Assembly: GCA_021373115.1 (NCBI GenBank)
Contig: JAJFTI010000020.1
Span: 1-64,000, forward strand
Direction of reading: 5' to 3'
Length of the DNA: 64,000 bases
Origin: Eubacteriales bacterium
Lineage (GTDB): Bacteria > Bacillota > Clostridia > Christensenellales > CAG-138
Shown here: piece by piece, positions 42,818-51,000 of the stretch
Layout of the letters: the number at the start of each line of letters is the position of its first letter
Numbering within the stretch: the first letter of the stretch is position 1
Notes under the pieces: generated by a model
Told to the model about the DNA's origin: nothing
Databases searched by the model: none
Seen by the model: only the letters and a program-made list of their open reading frames with translations
Program-made: the position numbers and the translations under genes

Positions 42818-43402
42818 ATGAATAATTATATTACCGGCAGCGCGATACGCGCCTTGCGGGAGAAAAAAGGATATACACAGAAGCAGCTGGCCGAGCGTCT
42901 GCTTGTGAGCGACAAGGCTGTTTCCAAGTGGGAATCCGGACGCGGTTTGCCGGATATCAGTCTGATTGAGCCGCTTGCAAAAACGCTGGGGATTTCGGTT
43001 GCGGAACTGCTCTCCGGCGAATACGTGCAGAACCGGAACCGGCACGGAAACATGCTGAAAAGCAGGTTTTACGTTTGCCCGGTCTGCGGCAACGTGATGT
43101 TTGCAACCGGCGAGGGCTCCTTTAGCTGCTGCGGCGTACAGCTGCCGCCTCTAGAGCCGGAGGAAGCGGACGAATCGCATGAAATCCTGCTGGAGCGGAC
43201 GGAGGACGAGCATTTTATGCGCGTGCGGCATTCCATGGAAAAGACGCATTTCATTTCGTTTCTCGCGTTTGTAACATCGGATCATGTGCAGTTCGTCAAA
43301 CTTTATCCCGAGCAGAATGCGGAAGCGCGGTTTCAACTCTCCGGCCACGGAATCCTATACGCGCTTTGTAACCGGCACGGTTTATTCGCAAGAAAAATAT
43401 AG
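42818..43402 (+). CDS. XRE-family regulator with desulfoferrodoxin-like C-terminal domain
   Basis: The 194-residue protein has an N-terminal XRE helix-turn-helix (IRALREKKGYTQKQLAERL, SDKAVSKWESGRGLPD), a middle zinc-ribbon-like pair (YVCPVCGNVMFA and SCCGVQL) and a C-terminal beta-sandwich segment (EKTHFISFLAFVTSDHVQFV) like the iron site of desulfoferrodoxin. The combination suggests a metal- or superoxide-responsive regulator, although metal ligands in the last part were not fully traced. It is followed 22 bp later by a flavodoxin-fold reductase, which may be its target. Confidence 0.86.
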   Translation: MNNYITGSAIRALREKKGYTQKQLAERLLVSDKAVSKWESGRGLPDISLIEPLAKTLGISVAELLSGEYVQNRNRHGNMLKSRFYVCPVCGNVMFATGEGSFSCCGVQLPPLEPEEADESHEILLERTEDEHFMRVRHSMEKTHFISFLAFVTSDHVQFVKLYPEQNAEARFQLSGHGILYALCNRHGLFARKI

Positions 43403-43424
43403 CAAATGAATGTGAGAATAAGCG

Positions 43425-44096
43425 ATGAAAATATTGGTAATCAACGGTTCGCCGAAAGGCGAGCGGAGCGATACGCTGAAGGTGACCCGTGCCTTTATCG
43501 AAGGAATGGGGGAATCCTTTGAACTGATCGATACGATGCAGGTCAGCGTGAAACCCTGCCTTGGATGCTATGCCTGCTGGAGGGTAACGCCGGGGAAATG
43601 CGTCCAAAAGGACGACATGGAATGGATTCTAGAACGAATCCTTGCCAGCGATCTTGTAATATGGTCCACGCCGCTGTATTGCTACAGCGTGCCTTCCAAC
43701 TGCAAAGCGCTATACGACCGGCTGATTCCGCTTGGAACTATGGAGCAGAAGGTGGATGAAAACGGCGGAACCTATCATCCGGGACGGCAGGAAATCCATA
43801 CGCAGATCATGCTGATCTCCGGCTGCGGGTTTCCCAACCGTGAGAATAATTACGAAGCGATGGACTTTCAGTTCGACCGCATGTTCAGCAAGGAATGCCC
43901 GCGTATCTACTGCCTGGAATCGCCGCTGCTTGGCATTGCGGAGGCAAAGCCGGTCGCGGATCGATATCTTGCGCAAGTGAGGAAAGCCGGCGCGGAGTTC
44001 AAAGCGACGGGCCGCATCAGCGGCGAGACGCAAACTCTGCTGGACGCACCGATGATTACGCCGGACGTCTACCGCGCACAGATCAACGGACGGTGA
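43425..44096 (+). CDS. NAD(P)H-dependent FMN reductase/flavodoxin-fold protein
   Basis: The 223-residue protein begins with the FMN phosphate-binding loop NGSPKGERSDTLKVTRAF and contains CLGCYACWRVTPGKCVQKDDM, a Cys-rich loop found in iron-sulfur flavoproteins and related multimeric NAD(P)H oxidoreductases, then STPLYCYSVPSNCKALYDRL. It would bind FMN in the cytoplasm and reduce quinones, nitro compounds or electron carriers. It probably shares a transcript with the upstream HTH regulator (22-bp gap). The physiological partner is unknown. Confidence 0.88.
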   Translation: MKILVINGSPKGERSDTLKVTRAFIEGMGESFELIDTMQVSVKPCLGCYACWRVTPGKCVQKDDMEWILERILASDLVIWSTPLYCYSVPSNCKALYDRLIPLGTMEQKVDENGGTYHPGRQEIHTQIMLISGCGFPNRENNYEAMDFQFDRMFSKECPRIYCLESPLLGIAEAKPVADRYLAQVRKAGAEFKATGRISGETQTLLDAPMITPDVYRAQINGR

Positions 44097-44195
44097 GAAG
44101 GAAAGCCGCGTCTGTACTTTTTTCTCAAACATGATACAATTCACTTGGGCGGGATCGAAACTGATCCGCCGAATCCGAAATGAGGAGTATCGCAG

Positions 44196-44636
44196 ATGAA
44201 ATCAGTTATACTGTATTACACGTTTGGCGGTTCTACGAAGAAGGAAGCGGAGCGGATTGGCGCGGAACTGGAAGCGCCCGTCTACCGTGTTCGTGAAAAG
44301 AGAAACAGAAGCCTGCTCGGCTCGTTTATCCCCGGCGGTTTTCAGGCGATGAAGCGCAAGCGGGTGAAGATCCTTCCCCCGGAAGCGGATCTTTCCGCGT
44401 TTGAACGTATCTATATCGGCTGTCCGGTTTGGGCGGCTTATCCCGCGCCTGCGTTCAATTCGATTGCGGACCTGCTGCCCGCGGGCAAAGAGGTGGAAGT
44501 TTTCCTCTGTTCAGGCGGAAACGATCCCCGCCCGAGCGACGAAGGAACGAAGCGTATGATCGAAGCGAAAGGATGCAGCGTAACGAGTATCTATACCATT
44601 CCGACCGGCGTTGCCCCCTCAAAATTGAAGGAATAG
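44196..44636 (+). CDS. Flavodoxin-like protein
   Basis: The 146-residue protein has an N-terminal FMN-binding-like loop (ILYYTFGGSTKKEAERI), IYIGCPVWAAYPAPAFN as the second flavin loop, and ends with VTSIYTIPTGVAPSKLKE. The size and motif order are those of short flavodoxins that carry single electrons. TGAGGAGTATCGCAG precedes the ATG. A TACAAT -10-like element and a small hairpin lie in the 100-bp spacer before it. It is followed by a strong bidirectional terminator. Confidence 0.85.
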   Translation: MKSVILYYTFGGSTKKEAERIGAELEAPVYRVREKRNRSLLGSFIPGGFQAMKRKRVKILPPEADLSAFERIYIGCPVWAAYPAPAFNSIADLLPAGKEVEVFLCSGGNDPRPSDEGTKRMIEAKGCSVTSIYTIPTGVAPSKLKE

Positions 44637-44650
44637 AACCGAATTGCAAA

Positions 44651-44695
44651 AAAAACGCAAGCGCGAACGGAAAACCCGCACGCGCTTGCGTTTTT
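44651..44695. terminator. Bidirectional terminator between flavodoxin and znuB
   Basis: CGCAAGCGCG and CGCGCTTGCG form a 10-bp stem extended by A/T runs on both sides, between convergent genes. Confidence 0.9.
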
Positions 44696-44701
44696 ATTGC
44701 C

Positions 44702-45532
44702 TTAATTCTTTTTTCTTGCGTTCAGAATGCCGCCGACCGTGGCAAAAATCAGAAAAAGCGCAATATTCACGCAAACGATGCTTGCACCGCTTGGCGCTTC
44801 ATAAACATAGCTGATGATCATTCCGAGAATGAACCCGACGACGGCTACGACGGCGGAGAGGATTGTGACCGTTATGTAGCGCTTGCCAACGCGCATTGCG
44901 GTGAGCACCGGAAAGATCACGAGACTCGAAATGAGCAGCGCGCCCATCAGCCGCATGCCGAGTACAACGGTAACGGACGAAAGCGTGGCGAGCGCGGCGT
45001 TGTATGCGCGCGTCGGAATACCCGTTGCGCGGGCAAACGACTCGTCGAACGTAACGGCGAACAGCCGCGGGTAAAACAGCACAAACAGCACGAGAACCGC
45101 GCCGCAGAGAACGGCGGAAAGGATCGCATCCTCTCTGGAAAGGGAGAGGATACTGCCGAACATATAGTTATATACGTCCGTATTCATTCCCGTCGTCATG
45201 GAAACCACCATCACGCCGATTGCGAGCGAACCCGCCGAGAGAATGGCGATTGCGGCGTCGCCCTTAATCCGCGTGCTCTCGCTCATGCGCAGCAGCAGAA
45301 ACGAAGCCGCGATACACACCGGAATCGCAAGATACAGCGGCGCGATATTCGCCGCCGCCGCAATGGCAAGCGCGCCGAATCCAACGTGCGACAGCCCGTC
45401 GCCAATCATGGAGAAGCGTTTCAATACAAGGCTTACGCCGAGGAGCGACGCGCAGAGCGCAACCAGCAAGCCCGCGCCAAGCGCGCGGACGAGGAAGGGG
45501 TAGGAGAGCATTTCGCTTAGGATGCCGATCAT
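44702..45532 (-). CDS. znuB: Metal ABC transporter permease (ZnuB-like)
   Basis: The 276-residue protein has about eight membrane helices and ABC-3 family motifs: LVALCASLLGVSLVLKRFSMIGDGLSHVG-type start region (about residues 20-48) and GMRLMGALLISSLVIFPVLTA near 195. It forms the membrane channel for zinc or manganese import with ZnuC and ZnuA. The start overlaps znuC's stop by 4 bp. It is the last gene of the zur-led operon, ending at a strong terminator. Zinc is favoured over manganese because of the linked Fur-family repressor, but this is inferred. Confidence 0.92.
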   Translation of the reverse strand: MIGILSEMLSYPFLVRALGAGLLVALCASLLGVSLVLKRFSMIGDGLSHVGFGALAIAAAANIAPLYLAIPVCIAASFLLLRMSESTRIKGDAAIAILSAGSLAIGVMVVSMTTGMNTDVYNYMFGSILSLSREDAILSAVLCGAVLVLFVLFYPRLFAVTFDESFARATGIPTRAYNAALATLSSVTVVLGMRLMGALLISSLVIFPVLTAMRVGKRYITVTILSAVVAVVGFILGMIISYVYEAPSGASIVCVNIALFLIFATVGGILNARKKN

Positions 45533-46236
45533 CTTGCCTCACCGCCTAAAAATCGTTTGCCGATTTCGTTTTTCCGGTATTCCGCCGCGGTACCGAAGAA
45601 GAGCTGTTTGTTTTCAAGGTGCAGAATATGCGAAGCTTCATGCGCCGCAGCATGGGGATCGTGGGATACCATGATGATCGTGACCCCGTGGTCGCGGTTT
45701 ACGTGCTGAATCAGGCGGTACATCTCCGAGGTGGCGAGCGGATCCAGCCCGGCAATCGGTTCGTCGAGGATAATCAGTTTCTGCGTTGCGGCAAGAGCGC
45801 GCGCCAGAAGCGCGCGCTGCTGCTGCCCGCCGGAAAGATCGCGAAAGCTCGCGTTTTTCAGCGAATCCAGACCAACGCAGGTCAAGTGCGCCTGCGCGGT
45901 TTCACGCTGTTTTCGGGTATAGAAGGGGCGGGCGCCGAGCGAGTTGAGCGTTCCGGAAAGCACAACTTCCATTACGCTCGCGGGAAAATCGCGCTGAACG
46001 TCCTTCTGCTGGGGAAGATAACCGATCTCCCGCGCTCTCAGCCCTTCCGAAAACGCGATGGAACCGCTGAAAGGCGTCTTCAGCCCGAGCAGCCCCTTTA
46101 CGAGCGTACTCTTGCCGGAGCCGTTTTCCCCAACGACGCAGATGTAGTTGCCGCGCTCGACCTGAAAATGAAGATCGCGAACGACCTCTTTCCCGTCATA
46201 TCGAAACGACGCATTTTGAACGGTGATCAATGGCAT
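45529..46236 (-). CDS. znuC: Metal ABC transporter ATP-binding protein (ZnuC-like)
   Basis: The 235-residue ATPase has Walker A GENGSGKST, Q-loop PQQKDVQRDFPAS, signature LSGGQQQRALLARAL and Walker B LIILDEPIAGLDP. It energises metal import through the adjacent permease. Gene order solute-binding protein, ATPase, permease within an operon led by a Fur-family gene is typical for zinc uptake. It overlaps znuB by 4 bp and lies 63 bp downstream of znuA, with AAGGGAGGC in the spacer before its start. Confidence 0.94.
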   Translation of the reverse strand: MPLITVQNASFRYDGKEVVRDLHFQVERGNYICVVGENGSGKSTLVKGLLGLKTPFSGSIAFSEGLRAREIGYLPQQKDVQRDFPASVMEVVLSGTLNSLGARPFYTRKQRETAQAHLTCVGLDSLKNASFRDLSGGQQQRALLARALAATQKLIILDEPIAGLDPLATSEMYRLIQHVNRDHGVTIIMVSHDPHAAAHEASHILHLENKQLFFGTAAEYRKNEIGKRFLGGEAR

Positions 46237-46299
46237 ACGTTCTTTTGCCTCCCTGAAACGCAGCTTTCTTTTGGAACGGGACTCCTTTATAAGGATTGC

Positions 46300-47262
46300 T
46301 CAGCCAAGCGCATTCTGCAGGGCGAGCACATTGTTTTGCATGAGCGAAAGGTAAGTTGCACCGCTTTCGAACTCCGCCTTGGTAATGTTATGGCAGGTGT
46401 GGAACAGCAGCTTCTGCGCGCCCGTTGCCTCGCAAACGGTATCCGCCATCTGCTGATTGGACATCTCAATATAAAAAACGTATGGAATGTGTTCCGACTT
46501 CACATGGTCAATCAGTGTGGCGACCGTTGCGGCGGAGGGCTCGGTTTCCGCCGAGCAGCCGGGGAATGCCGCGTAATAATTCAGGCCGTATTCTTCTACG
46601 AAATAGCGAACGGGGAAGCGGTCCGCAAACACAACGGTCTTCCGCGGAGCCGCGTTCACAACACTCCAAAACGACTGGTCGAGCGCTTCGAGCTGCTTGA
46701 CGTAAGCGTCCGAATTCGTCTGATAGGCGGTCGCGTTGGCGGGATCGACGGAGCAAAGCTCGCTCGTCATGGCTTTCACGATGGAGATGGCGTTGACTGG
46801 CGCGGTCCAGACATGCTCGTCCCATTCCGCCGCTTCGGCGGTTTCTTCGGTTTTTATTTCCTCTTCGGGCTGCATGCCTTCGACGAGCTCCTCTTCGTAG
46901 AGCGTGACATAGTCCATCATTTTGAAGGTATGAACGTTCTTGTCGAGACCGGAAAGGATGTTCTCCACCCAGGCGTCGTTTTCACCGCCAACGTAGAGAA
47001 AGAGATCAGCGCTTTGGACGCGGATGACGTCCTGACTCGTCGGGTCAAAGGCGTGCACCTCCTCGCCGGGCTGGAGCAGCATCACGACGTTCGCGTTCGT
47101 ACCAGCCGTGATCTGGCGGGCAAAATCATAGGAGGGGAACACGGTTGAAACGATGGATATTCCATTCGATTTTGCAAAACCGGCCTTTGGCGCGCAAGCG
47201 GTAAAAACCGGAAACAAAAACAGAAGGACTGCGGCAAACGCGAATATTCTGGTTTTTTTCAT
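46300..47262 (-). CDS. znuA: Metal-binding lipoprotein of ABC transporter (ZnuA-like)
   Basis: The 320-residue protein has a signal peptide with lipobox FTAC (Cys about residue 23), so it should be anchored outside the membrane. The cluster A-I fold shows VSTVFPSYDFARQI, GEEVHAFDPTSQDV with the first His ligand, DEHVWTAPVNA with the second, and a C-terminal HTCHNITKAEF. A Glu-rich loop (about 130-150) replaces the usual His-rich loop of ZnuA. It captures zinc or manganese for the importer. The ATG at 47262 has GGAGG upstream and follows zur by 25 bp. Confidence 0.93.
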   Translation of the reverse strand: MKKTRIFAFAAVLLFLFPVFTACAPKAGFAKSNGISIVSTVFPSYDFARQITAGTNANVVMLLQPGEEVHAFDPTSQDVIRVQSADLFLYVGGENDAWVENILSGLDKNVHTFKMMDYVTLYEEELVEGMQPEEEIKTEETAEAAEWDEHVWTAPVNAISIVKAMTSELCSVDPANATAYQTNSDAYVKQLEALDQSFWSVVNAAPRKTVVFADRFPVRYFVEEYGLNYYAAFPGCSAETEPSAATVATLIDHVKSEHIPYVFYIEMSNQQMADTVCEATGAQKLLFHTCHNITKAEFESGATYLSLMQNNVLALQNALG

Positions 47263-47287
47263 ATATACCTCCGGGTGGTATGCGTAT

Positions 47288-47704
47288 TCATTCTTTCCCT
47301 TTTTTGCAATTCTTGCATACGCCGAACAGAATGGTATCCCGTTGATTGAGCGAAAACGCGCTTTGCTCAAGTACTTCATCCATAATCTGTTCGGACGCCG
47401 CGTGATCCAGGTGGAGCAGGCTGCCGCAGGAGGTGCATTTCAGATGCAGATGCGCTTCGCAGCTTTTGCAGGGTACCAGCTGATACTTAAACTGCCGCCC
47501 ATGCTCGCCGGAAAAGCGTTTCACCAGACCTTCCGAAATCAGCTTTGGAACCAGGCGGTAAAGCGTACTCTTACCGGGAACCTGATCCGGCGGATAGCAG
47601 GACGAAAGCGCCTCGTAGAGTTCTTCGATTGAAAAGCCGCGATCCGGATGCTGCTCCAGATAGTCCAGCAGGACTTTGCGCTGCCTTGTTTCATACTCCG
47701 CCAA
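47288..47704 (-). CDS. zur: Fur-family metal-responsive repressor (Zur-like)
   Basis: The 138-residue protein has the Fur layout: N-terminal winged helix (FSIEELYEALSS, STLYRLVPKLISEGLV) and a C-terminal dimerisation domain with HLHLKCTSCGSLLHLD and a final CKNCKK, giving the two structural-zinc CxxC pairs. No ATG is suitably placed; TTG at 47704 is chosen because GAGGTG lies 6 bp upstream and it begins (M)AEYETRQRK as in family members. It leads the znuACB genes, and a palindrome just upstream fits autoregulation. Zinc specificity is inferred. Confidence 0.9.
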   Translation of the reverse strand: MAEYETRQRKVLLDYLEQHPDRGFSIEELYEALSSCYPPDQVPGKSTLYRLVPKLISEGLVKRFSGEHGRQFKYQLVPCKSCEAHLHLKCTSCGSLLHLDHAASEQIMDEVLEQSAFSLNQRDTILFGVCKNCKKGKE

Positions 47705-47719
47705 AATAATCACCTCAAA

Positions 47720-47738
47720 TATGAGAATTACTCTCATA
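47720..47738 (-). promoter_or_regulatory. Palindromic operator, probable Zur/Fur box
   Basis: TATGAGA-ATTAC-TCTCATA is a perfect 7-5-7 inverted repeat about 16 bp before the zur start, where it would also overlap the leader of the zur-znuACB transcript. Confidence 0.8.
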
Positions 47739-48005
47739 ATTTTCACATGCGAAAGCGGATTTGTCAAGCGACGCGCCGCATCGAATTGGAAACTCTCTGT
47801 GACAACGCTTTTACGGGTAAACGCAAAATTTCGCTTGGTGCTCGACAGTTGGCGTTCCACTGATTAAAATAGAAATGAAAAGCGAAAAATTCAGAACGCC
47901 TCCAATCAAGGAAACGACGGAAACAGGGTTTATTTCATCTTTACCGGAGCATCATCATCCGCGCGGTATAACGAGAAGCAGACGGCGCGGGCGGAAGGAA
48001 AGTAC

Positions 48006-51000
48006 ATGGACGATCGCACAGCGGTTTGCGTTTCGGATGCGCATTATGCGGAATTTGCGAAGAGCATAGGCGTTTCCGTGAAGCAGCTTCGCGCCTGGAC
48101 GGCGAAAACGAAATTCGAAACGGAATTTCTATCCCAATATGGAAAACACGTTTCCTGCTCAGGGGTGGCATCGTTTTGCGAGCCGGTGATCAAACGCTTC
48201 GGCGAAATACCGGAGGAAGGTCTGCTGCCCTTTGCTTACGAATCGCTTTCCGCAGGGCTGTATCCCTATTCCGGCGCGCCGTGTTCAACCAAAGGGCGCA
48301 AGAGCGCAATGAAGTTCTATCTTTCCGTGCTTTCGCGCATGCTCGATGCGGAGCGGGAGCAGGCGTTCGACCCGCTGTCGGATTATATGCCCGTTTCCGA
48401 GGCAGAGCTGGAGAAGAGCGCCATACGCGCGCAGTGCGCTGTGTTTTCGGACACGATCAAACGGAGCAATTACCGTGAACTGCTTCGTATCGGCAGGGAG
48501 ATTAAGACGTTTGATCCGGCCGGGCACACCTTTGGCGTTCGGTTCGTAGCGGTGGAGGCAGCGCGAAGGGCGTCGAAAGCGGGGCTTCCCGTGGACGTTG
48601 CTCTGGTTGCCGCCGCGGCGCTGAGCCACGATATCGGTAAATTCGGCTGCCGGGGCGATGATATGGGACGCGTCGCTTACCTGCACTATTATTACACCTG
48701 GAAGTGGCTCGAAGAGCACGCCATGCCGGATATCGCGCACATAGCGGCAAATCACTCCACTTGGGACCTTGAATTTGAAAACCTGCCAATCGAGTCCCTC
48801 CTGCTGATTTATGCGGATTTCCGTGTTCGCGCCGAACGCGACGCAGCCGGGAAAGAGCAAACTATCGTTGGTACGCTGCTGGAAGCGCGCGACCGCATTT
48901 TTACGAAACTTGCGGATATGACGCCGGAAAAGAAACTGCGTTACGAAACGGTCTATAAAAAGCTGGAGGATTTCGAACGGTTTCTGGAAGCAAACGGCGT
49001 TGGCACGGACGTATTTACGGAAACGGGCGGCGCCGCCGAGAGCCGGGATGCCGCGCTGCTGACGCAGGATGCGGTTGTGCGCGAGCTGACAAACCATGTG
49101 TTCGACAACAACATCCACCTCATGCATACCATCTCGGTCAGCGATTCGTTCGAAGCGCTGCTGGAGCAGGCGCGGGACGAGAAGAACCTCAACCGGATTC
49201 GAACCTATTTGATGCTGTTTGAGGAATACAGCACCTATATGACGCGTACGCATAAACTCCTGACTCTGCATTTTCTCTATGAACTGCTCATGCATCACGA
49301 TGGGGACGTACGCCGGCACGCGGGGCGTATTATGGGCAGCATACTGGCCAACTCAGGCCCGCGCTACCGCAAGGAACTGCCGCGCGGCGCAGGGTCGCTC
49401 GCGACTGCGCCTGCGCTGCACGCGGTCTTGAGCGAGAGCACGACGCTCTGGGACGACTATGTGGAGCTTTGCCTCCACCCAGACTATAAAATTTCGCAGA
49501 AACATGCTTCGCGCATTTCCAATTCGCTGAAAACGGTTGCGGGAAGCCTGTTTGTGAACTGTTCGCCCGAGGAGCGCCGCGGTTACTGGGAAAAGCTCTG
49601 CCGCCGGATTCTTTCGAGCGGCAGCGAAGATCTCTTTGTTCTGATGGATACCCTGCCGCACGTGCCGCAGGAAGTGATGTCGCGGCAGGAAATCGAACGC
49701 ATGCTGCCAATCCTTGCCGGGGCGGCCGGTTCCATTGACGCGCGCATTCGCATTTGCGCGCTCCGCGCCATCCGCGCGGTGGTGGACGGCGACGGAGAAC
49801 TGCTGCGGCGCGGCGTAGAGGCAGTGCATTTATGCTCGGACGCGGAGTTCGCTTCGGTTTGGATGCTGAACCGCCTGCGTGTCGAAGCGGCGCTGGATCC
49901 GCTGTCCGAACCGGCGTTTCCCGTTGCGGAAATCTATCTGGCGAATCTCAAAAGCAGCATTCCATGGACGATGAAGCTCTCGCATATCGACCGGCTTTGC
50001 GAATCCGTGCAGGAAGACCCGGACGAGGCGTTCCATATCGCCATGCATTTGAGCAACCTTTTATCGGTCAGCGAGCATTTGCCCGTTCGGGAGCGCGCGG
50101 GCGAAGCGCTGGTGCAGGTTTCCGCCGCGCTCTCGGTTGATCAGCGAAACGAGATTATGATCGACTTGCTCCGCGAGCTCGAAACGGGACAGAACGAGAT
50201 ATCCGGCTATATACCGCCTTACCTGGGACGGCTGGTCTGCAGTGTGCCGGAAAAGGAAATGGACGAAGCAATCGACTATCTGCAGGGCTTGATCCGGGAC
50301 TCCAACCCACGGGCAGCCCGGGCGGCACTGGTGACGCTTTCGGTGATCTTAACGATCTATACCGCGGAAAACGGCGCGCGGACGGATGCGGTGACCGAGC
50401 GCATCTTCGGGCTGCTGCTCACCGGCGTTGCGCATTTTGACGACGATATCCGGCTGACTGCGCTGGAGGCGATTTGCCGGAACTATTTTGGAAACGCGGA
50501 ATGCCCGCTGCCCGTGCGGCGCGCCTGCCTGATCCGGTTCGGGAAAAAGCTGCTGACGCTTCTTGGCGAACGGCGGGACGGCATGCTCGCGTTCTTTAAC
50601 GAAGCGGCAATGCTCAACCATCTTTACCGTTTTCTCACGCTCTGCGAAACGAGCGGCGGCTTTACATTTGAACCGCTCAAACCGGTTGCGTTTTTTCCCG
50701 GTACGTTCGACCCGTTTTCCGCAGGACATAAGCGCATTATTGAGGAAATTGTAGCGTGCGGGTTTGAGGTTTACCTTTCGGTGGACGAGTTTTCCTGGAG
50801 CAAGCGTACGCTGGCGAAATTGCTGCGCAGGGAAATTGTGAGCATGTCCGCCGCGTCCTTCCCGGATGTTTATCTCTTTCCGGACGAAATTCCGGTTAAT
50901 CTGGCCGTTCCGGACGATCTGAAAAAACTGGCCTCCCTGTTTAGCGACCGGGAAATCTATCTCGTTGCGGGGAGCGACGTGATTCTCAATGCGAGCGCAT

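Noticed and set aside
44429..45520. 363-codon + strand frame across the flavodoxin end and znuB
   Set aside because: It crosses a strong terminator and is antisense to znuB; composition is low-complexity Arg/Asn/His-rich.
45619..47148. 509-codon open frame on the + strand antisense to znuC and znuA
   Set aside because: It lies wholly opposite clear ABC-transporter genes, has no family motif or ribosome binding site, and is explained by G+C-biased codon use.
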